Shown piece after piece: positions 36,750-48,294 of a stretch of 64,000 bases of DNA (positions within the stretch are counted from its first letter, which is position 1; each line of letters starts with the position of its first letter). The stretch is from Diphasiastrum complanatum (lineage: Eukaryota; Streptophyta; Lycopodiopsida; Lycopodiales; Lycopodiaceae): positions 55,207,612 through 55,271,611 of the forward strand of contig CM055095.1 in NCBI GenBank assembly GCA_029204225.1, read 5' to 3'. Below the pieces are notes generated by a model, which had not been told where the DNA came from, did no database searches, and was given only the letters and a program-made list of their open reading frames with translations. A program made the translations under genes and the position numbers.

Positions 36750-38230
36750 AAAACTGGTGGCGGTCCCATGACACCTCGCGAGATTTTTTCACTTAGGGCT
36801 CTGATTGGCCTCTTGTCGCACTTTGATAAGATGATATTGCACCATTTACATGAATTCCAGGCGCACCGTATTGAAGTCTTTCTTGTGCGATAAAAAGCAC
36901 TTATTGGCCCCGACAATCCATTTTGACGTGGTCCATGCCGTAAATCTTGATTTCCACTATCCGCCCAGCATCACAGCACGATAGTACAATCTGGCAAGTG
37001 AGAATTGATCTTGAACACTGTCGGGGACACCATCGATTTATTTTGATCAAAAGCCAATTGAGGTAGGCAATTGAGGTAGGCAATCATCCCACCTTGTTGC
37101 TACAGACGCCAACATTGTCAAATCGTTTGCAAAATACACAGATTGCCTAACGGTTGAATATGTGTCTATATTCGGCAACATAAAATCGTAAGGCCCTGTG
37201 GAAATCCACGGAGATCTACCAATTATACACTTGGTGTATGATGGGCCAATTTGGGGTATGGATACTGATTTGATCCAATGGAATTTCCAAATCTTTCCAT
37301 TTATTGTGTCTTGGCATTGGTAAATAATAAGGATCTACTAGCAATTGGCGAGGGCTGGCAACATAACTCCTGATGGAATCCGGAGTCTTTCAAATACAAT
37401 GGTTCTCCATGTCGGTTGCTCTCCCAATGTTGGTAGCTTGTCTAGCTCTTTGCCCTCCTCTATCTCGGAGGTCTTGAATTTGACTACCCATCCATCCCTC
37501 GAGGACTCATGCGGATGTTGTTGTAGAAATGTTCAGATCTGGTCCTTGATGGTGATTGGTTTTTGAAACAAAGGCCTGGGCCTCGATGTGGATGGACCTT
37601 CTTCTATGGCCTGGATGTCTGGTATATCTTGGATTTCTGGCCCGTCCAAACCTGTATCCAAGCCTCCCTGATCTTGGTGCTGAGGAGAGAACTGAGGCAT
37701 CACAGCAACTGGAATTTGAGGGCTGAGTTCTAGCACTTGAGTGGTTGCCTTTTCGTAATCTTTGATAATTACTTTTGCCTTTGCTAACTCAGTGGTTGTC
37801 GTACGTTTGAGTTTATCAATTTTTTTCTGAAATCCTACCAATGAAATGCAGTAGGCTTCAACTTTCCTAAACAGGTATCTGATTTCATCCGGTGTGACTG
37901 GACGATCAAGCACTTGTGTTTGAAGATAAGAATCGCGTTCAAGGGTGGTCGCATCCAATTCACCTTGAAGACGTTAACGTTTCAACTCAGCCATGTCCAA
38001 TTGACCAGCCAGCAGCAGGCCCTGTTGTTTAGCGTCTTGGACCACTTTGTCCACTTGATTTTGCGCTATTGTCAATGAATCCTAAAGGGTTCCCACATAG
38101 CCTTCAAGAGCATCAACTATTTGTTGGGCTTTCTCGATGGTTTTCTTTGCATGCAAAACATCCAAATGGCGCTCTGGTCCATTGTCTAGTTGCTTGGTGT
38201 TGCGCAACAGCATAGATAGCATACTGCTCT
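36750..38230 (-). pseudogene. Unrecognised coding remnant with coiled coil
   Basis: The minus strand reads as one protein with few interruptions. From about 38,230: MLSMLLRNTKQLDNG, then a heptad-rich helical stretch (KKTIEKAQQIVDALEGYVG; VDKVVQDAKQQ) with a stop at about 38,090 and another near 37,975. An open stretch follows at 37,958-37,533 (RPVTPDEIRYLFRKVEAYC, KKIDKLKRTTTTELAKAK, then a Pro/Gln/Asp-rich linker). A C-terminal part is rich in Trp (RDGWVVKFKTSEIEE, GEQPTWRTIVFERL, GRSPWISTGPYDFMLPN, to about 37,060). It is fused at about 38,200-38,230 to a gypsy gag in another frame. I do not recognise the family. It could be an extra ORF of a gypsy element or a captured host gene. Confidence 0.5.
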
Positions 38231-39372
38231 AAAGGACCACTCTTGTGATCATTGCTATGATTCCATTGCTCATTACCAGAATAAGGTTATGGTTCCATTA
38301 GATTTGCAAGTGGAGTACTTTGTCCCATGGGAGCTGGCAGAGCCAGTTGTTCTGGAAATCCAAGGCCAAAATTAAAAGGTTTTCCGTTAGGACTCTTTGA
38401 ATAAGTAGGTTCTCGATGCTGAAGCTTAGCATACCTTTGCTAGATAATCCAAGGATTAAACGAGCAAAAGGTTGTTTCATGACCCGTAGAATTGTACAAA
38501 TGATAAATAGTATTCGTCATTCGTTGTTTCAATGTTCGACATTCACTCATAGTATGATTGCCCGCACAAATTGAACACCAGACATTTTCCTGGCTAGAAA
38601 AAGTCTTTGCAAAATTTTTAGGTTCTATGTTTGCTTTACCATGGAAATCTTCCGAAGGCTTTGATCTTTTCATCAAGTTGAGATTGCATCTTTTCTAGCT
38701 GCATCTGCTGCTTTTGACCCAGTTGCTCAAACTCATTGATCATCTTCTCTGCAGTAGCATTGATATTCGCTGATGCAATGGTGGTGGATGTTGTCATGGT
38801 TTGCCCTGTTGTATAAGGCAACATTCCAACATTTGGTTCATCATTAGAATCTCCATCCTTCTCATGAATTGCATCAGGCATAGTGCTTTGTATCGTAGCG
38901 TATTCAGTATGGCATTTTAGCTCGCGTCTAATCCGTTTGGGTAGACCTGCTAAAAACCACATAATCAAATCATCTTCATTGATTAGATCGGGATCACACT
39001 CAGATATGAGGTGTTTGACCCATTCAATATAATCTCTTATTGTCTCTCTCTTTCCCATTTTAATTTTACTTAAAAGGAGAAAGGGATCTTCCATAAATTT
39101 TTTGGGCTTAAATCTTGTAATGAGAGCGGCTTTAACCACTTCCCAATCTTGACGTTCTGCTTCCTCTTGGTTATAAAACCAATCTTGAGCAGCTCTAGTT
39201 AAGGCCATAGAAAATAACTAAAGTTTATCTTGTGGAAAAACTTTGTCATAAACCCTACACGATTCAGAAAAGATCTGAAGAAATCAGATAACCCATTGTA
39301 CTTTGTTATATCTAAACGAGGAGACCTTCTAACAATAATTGGTGGTGGACTCAATGGTCCTTGTTAAGCCAT
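38205..39372 (-). mobile_element. Ty3/gypsy gag remnant
   Basis: Gag begins with ATG at about 39,372 and is readable with frameshifts and a stop. It shows RRSPRLDITKYNGLSD, then the capsid core at 39,208-38,636 (AAQDWFYNQEEAERQDWE, ALITRFKPKKF, RDYIEWVKHLISECD, LAGLPKRIRREL) and knuckle-like CSICAGNHTMSEC (about 38,540-38,580). A Pro/Gln-rich tail reaches about 38,205. It resembles the gag copies at 53,221-54,700 and 60,331-61,110 in order and wording but is a distinct subfamily. Protease and RT are missing. Confidence 0.85.
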
Positions 39373-42300
39373 AATTACGACAATCAGATAACGAGACTGG
39401 ATCTAGAATTTTCAACAAAAATCCTATCTCGGATTAGATTAGATCTGTAAAAACTTTATCACTTGAAAATAATCAGATTTTTTATTTTCAAAAAATAGAT
39501 CTTGATCAAGTGATCGACACTAAAAATGAAGATTTTTCAGAATCACTATCAAAATATATCAGATTTGTTCAAAAATTTGACAGAGGTTAGATCTGATAAT
39601 TCAGAATCTAAATATAATATTAGTGAAGGTTTCTAGGGTGAAGGTAAACTTGGCGAAGGTCCTTCACTGTTATTTTCGATAAAAAATTATTGGTCTGGCT
39701 ATTTATTGACAAATAAAAATTAACCTTTGTCGACTTTATAGTAGATAAATTTGACACAGATAAATGTGTGGTAAAACTGGCAAAAAACTTTTTTGACAAA
39801 AATTAGGGTTTTTGTAGCTTGACGAGAGTAAAAATTGATTTTTTGGAAGATCCTGATAGATCTAATTTTTGTCGAACCCACAAATGGTAAATTACTATTT
39901 TTGAATCCTCAGAAAACTCGGCGAAGGATATGGCGAACAATCAAGAGTAATACTGGTATTTTTGTTAAAAAAAAGACTTCTTTGACAAAAATATGACAAT
40001 GTGACCACTGATATTTAAAAAACCTTCACCCAACTTACTGATTATCAAGAATAGTAAGTGGGACTGACACATACTCTGGCGAAGGTTTAAGCGTAGGTTC
40101 TTCTTAGAAAACTGATATTTTTGTCAAAAGTTATGAATTTTTTATAGAAGGTTACTAACAACTAGATAAACAATCACTTTGGCTTATTATTTTTGGTATT
40201 ATTCTTCGTCAACTTGGCAGTAAGTAGATTTGAATCACACCTATGCACAGTGAAACAGGCGAAGATTCTTTTTCTGTATTTTTAGGGTTTTTGATGATTT
40301 TTTGGTGTTTTTTGATGGTTTTTCTGATGTTTTTGCAAATCTGCTAGGAATTAATCTTCGCCCTTCAATTTGAAAGATATGTGAGTGAAACCGAAGCTTC
40401 CTACAACTTGATGAAGGTTTTAGTAAGAGGTAAGTGCACATATGTGAATAATCTCACAATGACCCAATACACAAACACACTCTTATCTGGCAGATTTCTC
40501 CAGAACCCACATATGTTACTCACATATCTCATTCAGATCTTGTAACTCAACTACAAAAGATTTTTTATTTCTCATGAATAAATAACATATCCGAGAAATC
40601 TCTGAGACAAATAGCATTCTCTCTCGACAGTTTTTCAATCCAATTTTCTCTAATAGCATAATTTCTTCCACTCAATCAACCATTCTCTGATCCTAGCACT
40701 AAAACTAAGATTAGGCTGATCCAATACAAAAACTCTCAAACCTAAATCCTGATCAAACTTACTTCTATTCCATCAAAATGGAATTAGTAACCTTTGACCT
40801 TTCAATGTACTACTTATAGATAATGATTCAAATATCAAATTTGTTCTAGTTCTAGATTGTCCACACAATCCCTAGAGAATTTCTCTTATTCAAAAAGTTA
40901 TGTTACTCTGAATCTATCCGAAATTACTTTCAGAAAAATCTCATTTCTATACCACAGCTGGTTCTCTCCCAAAAACTATGCAACCCACAGATTCCCAAAT
41001 AGATTTTTTTTAAAGAAATTAACAATTTCAATAAAAGTTAACTGGAAAGATGATATACGGAAATATCCAAATCAAAGAAAAGTCAATAATAAGTGCTTCC
41101 ACTAAAATATTTACTCTATTACAACATGACTTTTTCTTCAAATATTTTCAACCTGAGTGACATAAACTACCATTCTATCGAAATCCATTTATGCAAAAAG
41201 AGATATTCTAGGTTTAAGAAATTGAAACACTTTAACCTATTTAAAATCCAAGTCTATTCACACAAATAGTAATTTATATGACATAACAATCTTTTAAAAG
41301 AATTACTTCATGCTAGAAAGAACTCATATAAACTAGTCTGATGTCTTATATTCAAGAAATTATTAAGAAGTAAAAGATTAATTAAGTAAACGAGAAATAG
41401 ATTTGAGGACCTCTGATTTTGTAAATAATGAGATACCACATTGGGATCTAGATTAAACCTCAAAATTTTTCAAAATATCCCACATTTGATCGAATGGTTT
41501 TCTTTCTCCCATATCGCGACTAGGTACTAAAACACACCATTGATCATCAGATCTTTTACAGTCCAAGAATTCTCTCTCCAAAATTACTGATGTCCCATAC
41601 CATCAGCTTTTCCTTCCAGAAAACTCTTAACCGACTCATATGATATTCTAGAGATCCATTGATCATCTAGCTGTCCTATAATCCATATAAGATATCATCT
41701 TTTGCTCTCAACACTGGAGAATCCATTTATTTGGATGACTTGCATGACTATAAGATGGTACCACAATCCACACCTGATCTTGCGATCTAAACAGAAAAAT
41801 TAACATGGTTCAATATTACATTCTGATCCTTTTTGGTTAATGATAAGCTTCGAATTCCCTTGGATCCAAGAGCATTAACTCTAGGGACAAGCTTCTATCA
41901 ATAGATCCAATGTAATCCATGTATCAGATTTTACTCCTAACATCACAATTCACATCCAAAACTCAATGTTTACAAAGATATTAGTTATGAATTTAATCTT
42001 GGAAATTAATATCCGATATTAAGCAATTATTTACTTGGATTACCAAAATCTTAACTGCGAAATACATTTTCCGATCACACTTACTACCACTGATGTCTAT
42101 TCTTCTTCTCTCCTTAGAATTTTCAGTTCCCTGAACATCTATTTCAACTAAGGTACTAAGAAGACGTAACGACATTAGTAAATGTTTAAAATCAATTACT
42201 GTAGGAAAAAAGTCTAAAACAATTTCATTTCTATCCTATACCTGGGCTGAATAATTGATATACCGAAAATCATCTACTAGTATGAAAATACTACTAGTCT

Positions 42301-44100
42301 AATCTTTTGAATATAATTCACATAGGATTTAACCGGAAATGAAATCAGTTTTTTATTAATTTCTATCATTACAAATTTTTCAGTAAAATATGACTGTTCT
42401 CACTTTTCACTTACTGGCTTAAGAATTACTTTGTTGAAATTATCTATAATAATAGGAAATAACATTTGGATTCAGGTACTTTCTACACTATATTCACTCC
42501 AAATAATTTTGTCGAATAAAGCATTATCTGCAAATACCCTCCATTAATTATTCAACCAGGATCTCAAAAGCTTTGGTTTGTTCAATTTTAATGACCAAAA
42601 TCATCAAAACCACAATAACCAGCTGACCGGTGTTCCACCGATTCGAAAAGGAGAAAAAAACAAAGAATATGATTTAAATCCATTTATTGGAAGTACCAAT
42701 ACTCCAGAGTTAAATGGCTTAAATGGCATCGTACCAAGGAATCGAATTCATAGACCGGGTATATGCCTGAGAACCATACCATTCCATCTTTTACGTCAAG
42801 ATCGGCTTAAAAAATTCATTTCCAAAATTGATTACAGCTTAACCAAAGGTCCAACAGTACTAAAGTTCCCAAAAAATAAAGTGGCTTCGCAAAGAATATC
42901 AAACTAACATGCATATTGTCCTTAGAGAAAGGAAATCCAAATTTCTTCAACTCCCTTTACGAGAAACAATATCAAATCCAAGGCTAAATTTTGATAATCA
43001 AACACGAAGAAAACGAAATTTTTCTATCCGGGTATTAGTAACTTGAATTTCTGGAGTTGATCTAGAAAATCGATTTCAGATCAACTCTAAGCTACGTTCG
43101 TTGATGGTTATCCAAATTAATGTTTCTCTTGGGATTCAATCACAACAAATGAGATTGATATTTCAAGCATGATCAACCTAAGGTGCATTTTGAAAATATT
43201 GATGTATAAGGCTCTTAGGATGGTATTACATGCTCTAGATGACGCTCCAGCGATTGGCATAAAAACATTCCCATGTTACTATGGCATGATTTTTAGGAAC
43301 ATGTTTTCAAATCATTAAGCCATAGTTTTGATCTTTGTTGATTGTTCTTGTTAGATTTATTGATGGAAAATTGATCTAATGTGTACTAATCTTGTGTAGA
43401 TTGGTAGATCAATTGAATCTAACTTCCAATCTCTCTTGTGGATCTGTTTGAGATCCATTCTTGGTTATTAATTCTCTGGAATTTCACAATCTATTTATAG
43501 CCATAAAATAGAAGGCTAACATGATTGTTCTCCTAGTTGCTGGTAATCTTTTATAGAAAGGTTTACACCTTTCTACAAGAATATCAGTTTTTGGAAGGAA
43601 ACCTTTGCGTGAGTCACAATCAATCCATCATGCTATTTTTGGTAATCAATAAGTTGGAGTCAAGATTATTTGTTATACTGAGTGATTTTTATTAAAAAGA
43701 ACTACCATTTTTTGCAAAAATAACAAAATCGCTCTTCAACCTTTGCCTGAACCTTCGCCGACTTTCCTAAGGTTTTCAAATTTAGTAGTATTTTTGAGTT
43801 TGGTAGTTCCATTAGAATTGTTAAAAAAGTTCAATTTAACTCTCTCCAAGCTGCAAAAAAAATTATTGTTCTCCAAAAGAACCTTCGCCAGTTCTACCCT
43901 AGCTATATTTTTGTCAGATCTATCTATTGTCAAACAAGCGAAGGTTAGTTTTTTCATATTTGTCAGAAACAACCAGTTAAATGATTTTTTACTCAAATTA
44001 GTATGGACATAATCCTTGCCAAATTAACTTTCGACTAGGAAATCTTCACTAGTCTGCTACTCCACACCCTATTATTTTGTTGGAACACAAATTACAGTGA
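39373..44100. other. Leader-like and unassigned DNA with recurring GGCGAAGG motif
   Basis: No coding family recognised over 4.7 kb. The word GGCGAAGG/CCTTCGCC and close forms recur at about 39,623, 39,639, 39,653, 39,918, 40,079, 40,258, 40,354, 40,413, 43,756, 43,881 and 43,937, in both orientations. The first cluster lies directly upstream of the gypsy gag (minus-strand sense), so part is probably its 5' leader. An open frame at 42,578-42,907 starts with a run of Asn/His/Gln and matches nothing I know. Confidence 0.5.
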
Positions 44101-44937
44101 CTGTTATTTGCAGGTAAAGTTCCTCCTCTTGTGCCAGCTTCTAGAAGTAAGGACCAAGGGCACAGAAAAATAAGGCAAAGTATCCAACTTAGCATAATGA
44201 GAAGTTCTGATGTTAAACATTGGTTCAATGTGTATTGGTGCTAGTGTATTAGCCTTGAAAAATGATCTTGCAAAATTACAACTCTATTCACCTGTTTGCC
44301 GTAGTAGAAAAGCATTGGCGTTTGATTGTTTGGGGTCAGATTCAAGCATGTTTGATGCTAGACATCTCTCAAGTGTCATAGTGACTGAGTTAACGCATAT
44401 GAGAATCTTTGTTGTGCTTTTGAGAAAGTATTTTAGAGTTTCTTGTGATCAGGGAGAGTTTCTTGCTACAATTTTTGTAAAATTGAAGATGAAATACCTC
44501 ATCATATATCTGAATGTAGCCTAGAAATAAAATATGCCTTCAAATTATTCTTGTTTAAAAATGACAAGCCATTGGAAATTAACAGTATGACAATGTTATC
44601 TATAGTTGGGTGGTAAGTGACATTCATCACTTTACAAACCCATATGGAGATCTACTTATCATTCACCTTTTAAGGTTAGCATTTCACCTATAGCATGAAA
44701 GGAAAGTAGCTCTCTTTTCACTTACCATGTTCCATTCGAATAAGCCTCATGATTAGAGTATGAGTATGGAGTATTGATGGTGCTTAAGGTAACTTGCATT
44801 GTTTCCTACCAACTTCTTGTCAATCCTCATGCTCTTCTTTGAGATTCACGTTGTTTTTGTTTCCATTGAAGGGATGTCGCCCCCTCTTCCATTGCCGACC
44901 ATCATGCTTTGTTTATTCTAACTTTAGCATATGTTTT

Positions 44938-44940
<3 letters not shown>

Positions 44941-45018
<78 letters not shown>
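44941..45018. repeat. Compound (CT)n(AT)n microsatellite
   Basis: 17 CT units (44,941-44,974) are followed directly by about 22 AT units. Confidence 0.95.
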
Positions 45019-45020
<2 letters not shown>

Positions 45021-45808
45021 TGAGAATGCTATGCCACCAGTAATTACCACATTGATATTAGTGCAAAAACAAGATTTCTAAATGTGGAGAATGTCTCCAA
45101 GATGTTTTAGTACCTTTCAAGTGCCTTATTTAGTGGACAATTTGAACTTTGATGTGCACATGGAGCACCTTTTACTATATTTTCTAGTCTTGTCAAATTG
45201 TCTTTCCTGTGGGGTTGTGGTGCCGACACCATTGACTTGTAGCATTTCTTTGAGCACCTTTCAAATTTTAGCTGTAGATTTTATCTCCCTTTAGCGGACT
45301 CTTTGAGAGACATGAGTCTCCACCATCTGTAAATTTGCTCTCTCCATACCCCTATAAATGGGTGCTCGTGAGCTCATTTGTGCGGAATGCACTTGCAGCT
45401 TTTAATGGTAGGATTTAGAAGGTACCAATTTCAAAAAATCAATTTTCCAAACTTGAGTGATTTTGGAGCTTAACGTCTAAGAGTTTAATTTCTTTTACCT
45501 TGCTTTAATATTGCACAATTACTTATATAGTGATTATATTTAAATTTTAACTCCACTTCAATTGATCTACTCAATGCTTCTAGACTTTGCACAAAGCATT
45601 ATTCATGGTTCTTGAGATTCAACTCTTGACCTAAAAGGTGACCAATAATATGATGTTGTGCAGAAAAACCAATTTGTGCATTTTCATTGGGCAACAATGC
45701 CACATGTCCCCTAAAATTTTAATGACTTGTATTCGACGATTTCAAAGGTCAAAACCTGCTTGAGCAGTGGATGTTCTAGAATGTTCAAGAAGGCTAGAGA
45801 AGGGTGCT

Positions 45809-45813
<5 letters not shown>

Positions 45814-45841
<28 letters not shown>
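45814..45841. repeat. (GA)n microsatellite
   Basis: About 14 GA units, followed after some distance by further short GA tracts at 46,154 and 46,348. Confidence 0.9.
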
Positions 45842-45844
<3 letters not shown>

Positions 45845-46767
45845 ATTTTTTTCAGTTAGGATTAGGGTTTTGAAATTGTAATATAGCAACAAAGGTGTTG
45901 GAGGGGGAGAGAATGTGGGCAATGATAGACAAAAAGGGTGGTTTTGTCTATCCTCATTGGTCCACGTTTGCCTTAAAATTTATTTGAAGGGCATTTGAAG
46001 TGCATTTGAAATGCTTAAAAATGACATGTGCATTTAGAAATTTCTAGAGAGAGAACATGTGACTTTAGAAATTCATAGAAAGAGAAGTTTTTAGAAAGAG
46101 AGAAAGGTATAAAAGGGCAAGAGAGAGGAGGGGCGTACATCTGGATATATATAGAGAGAGAGAGACACGCTGTTTTTTATTTTTAGGGTTCTTTTAGGGT
46201 TTTAGGTTTCACCGGAAAAATAGAGAGAGAGAATCAAAAAGTCTAAAAAGGATGTGGATTAGTGGCTAGGGATGTTGGGTCCAAAGGACTAGGGTGCCTT
46301 TGAGATGCAAGTCAGGAACCAAGGAACTTCCTATTGAAGTGGGGCCTTTGAGAGAGAGAGTTTGAGGTTGTGTGTTTCTAGAATTTTAATTTAAATAATG
46401 AAGAGATGTTACAAAGAAGAAAATCAATGAATCATGATAGTGGTGAGTGCACTACTATTTGATGCCTGCTCTGGGTGACGTGTCATCAAAGGAATACTTC
46501 ACGTGGAAAGCCAATGATGCCATTCCATGTGGCAGCTTCTCAATGCTCGAACCTCCACCTGTCTCCCACTTCAGTGCTGTCCCGCGACTGCCCGTCAACC
46601 GTCAAGTTGCAGGCCCAAAACTTAAGCGCAAAAGTTTCGTGATATCGTCCTCGTCAGAGATTTCCTTCGTCTTTTCCTCATCGTCTTCTCATCGATCCAG
46701 CGATCCCTCGCTTCATCCATCGATGCATCGATCCATCGCTTCCTTTTCTGACAGAGGTTGGTGGTTG

Positions 46768-46778
46768 TTATAAAAGGG
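46768..46778 (+). promoter_or_regulatory. TATA-like element directly before the cystatin ATG
   Basis: GTTATAAAAGG is a good TATA box by sequence but lies only a few bases before the first ATG. If used, transcription would start inside exon 1 and the next in-frame ATG (46,887) would be translated. A CCAAT word lies at about 46,511. It may be fortuitous. Confidence 0.35.
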
Positions 46779-46991
46779 ATGCTGGGGTGGCGTTGGTGGT
46801 GTGGATTGGCGCTCTTGGCTTTGATCCTTGGTTTGTTTAGAGCCGAAAAGCATTTGTTGTCAGGTAAATCAGACGTCAAAGAAGATATGGCTTCTTTACT
46901 GGGAGGCAAGTTTCAAGCAGACGGAGAAGAAAACAGTCTTGAAATTGAGGACATCGCTAAATTTGCTGTTGATGAGTATAATGGACGCCAG
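46779..46991 (+). CDS. Cystatin exon 1
   Basis: 71 codons, from the hydrophobic leader to EYNGRQ, donor CAG/GTTTGT. It includes the trunk Gly-Gly and the FAV signature. An internal ATG (46,887) would give a form without signal peptide. Confidence 0.93.
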
Positions 46992-48294
46992 GTTTGTCTC
47001 TTGTTTTCTTCTTTCCCTCTGTACTTTTTGAATGGTTCTTTATTTTGTGTAATGCAGTACTAGGATCTTGAGCAGAGATTCCAGTAACGTAGCACTAGTT
47101 TTTGTAGTTACAGCTTATGTACATCTTGAGAAGATTTTTCTTTTTCAAAATGTTTCGTGATAATGTGTTTCTCATTAAATTCATCTAGGTTTTTGGCAGG
47201 GTCGACGTTATAACTCTGTAAAACCAAGTTCCAATCAATTTTTTACTTAGAAAAGCGAAGCTTAGAGAATTTTTTATGCTTACCTTGAGAAAGGCAATTT
47301 ATGTTGTTTTGCACAGTCATTCCGGCTCTTTGTTAAGAATTGGTCAAGCTTTCTGAAATATAATGATTTTTCCTCGTATTTGCAGAATTCAGTAGAAAAC
47401 GTCTCATATGTACGAGTGGTGTCAGCAAAGAAACAGGTGGTAGCAGGCACCATGTATCACTTAACGATTGAGGTTCTATCTGAAGATCAGCCGAAATTAT
47501 ATGAAGCGAAGGTGTGGGCAAAGCCATGGGAGCAGCATAAGACACTTGAAGAGTTTAAACTTGCATCTCATTCTGCAGTTACTCATGCCGACCTTGGAGT
47601 CAGACGAGGTTTTGTGAACGACCTGTTTCCATACTCCGCCATATGCTCAGAAGTTCTATAGTATAATGTATCAGCTTTAAAAATAGGTTGAAAATTTTCA
47701 AGTTTATTCGTTTGAAGCACAATTTTATGGGATGCTGACTGAGTTACAGATCGGAAAAATGATTAAAACTGGCTTTTGCAAAAAACAGATGGGCATCATT
47801 CAGTAAATGAAGGTGATCAGGGATTAAGGGAGGTTCCTTGTGATGATCCTGTTGTGAAGGAGGCAGCGGAGCAAGCCCTCAAGGGTCTCCAGCAAAGATC
47901 AAACTCTCTCTTCCCTTACGAGCTTCAAGATGTGGTTTCTGCCCTTGCGGAGGTTTTCTAATAATCCCTCAATAGATGGGCATTTAAGCAATCTAATTAA
48001 TTTAGATGCCGACACCTTCACGGTTTCGTTTAGAAAAGAGTACTTTAAAGTATTACTCGTGTGTGCTTGTGATGAAGAGATACACGTTTATGTTATTCAG
48101 TGAAACTTACGTTGAAGTTCCATGGATACATGCTCAATGCTGAGAAACGTCATGATTTGCAGGTGACTGGAGAGAAGACAAACTTTCAGTTGTTATTGAA
48201 GGTAAAAAGAGGTACTCGTGAAGAGCATGTGAAGGCTGAGGTGCATAGGACTGCCGATGGACACTGGAATGTGGGCCATGCCCAACCACAGTAG
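46779..48294 (+). CDS. Phytocystatin with C-terminal legumain-inhibitor-type extension, four exons
   Basis: Exons 46779-46991, 47386-47608, 47789-47952 and 48163-48294 join with GT-AG borders to 243 codons. Phytocystatins inhibit papain-like cysteine proteases. The C-terminal extension of the long class is known to inhibit legumain-type enzymes. Visible: a hydrophobic N-terminal stretch, residues about 4-20, fitting a signal peptide; the Gly-Gly of the inhibitory trunk (42-43); the plant signature IAKFAVDEYN (59-68); the reactive loop QVVAG (88-92); the PW pair of the second hairpin (118-119); and SNSL (183-186) in the extension, which is a second cystatin-like fold. Nothing is broken. Introns are 394, 180 and 210 bp. 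A strong donor-like CAG/GTAAAT at 46,863 lies inside exon 1. Confidence 0.95.
47386..47608 (+). CDS. Cystatin exon 2
   Basis: 74 codons plus one base, acceptor TTTGCAG, donor CGAG/GTTTTG. It holds the QVVAG loop and the PW motif. Confidence 0.93.
47789..47952 (+). CDS. Cystatin exon 3
   Basis: Acceptor AAACAG. The split codon G/AT gives Asp. It encodes the linker and the start of the extension with RSNSLFPYEL. Donor GAG/GTTTTC; the family resumes correctly in exon 4. Confidence 0.92.
48163..48294 (+). CDS. Cystatin exon 4 with stop
   Basis: 43 codons plus TAG, acceptor ATTTGCAG. It encodes FQLLLKVKRGTREEHVKAEVH and a short tail, the usual end of long phytocystatins. Confidence 0.92.
   Translation: MTGEKTNFQLLLKVKRGTREEHVKAEVHRTADGHWNVGHAQPQ

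Larger units (their letters stand above)
44101..46440. other. Non-coding stretch with microsatellites
   Basis: No supported gene. Short open frames (for example 44,210-44,524) lack family features. At 45,800-46,370 the DNA is rich in GAGAGA words. Confidence 0.4.

Noticed and set aside
42578-42907. 109-codon open frame beginning with Asn/His/Gln-rich residues
   Set aside because: No recognisable domain, no splice partners, and it is surrounded by leader-like non-coding DNA. Kept only as a note.
44210-44524. 104-codon open frame
   Set aside because: No family features and no continuation at splice-like borders.
46758-46778. Earlier start for the cystatin
   Set aside because: The upstream in-frame codon is TTG. 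The first ATG is at 46,779.
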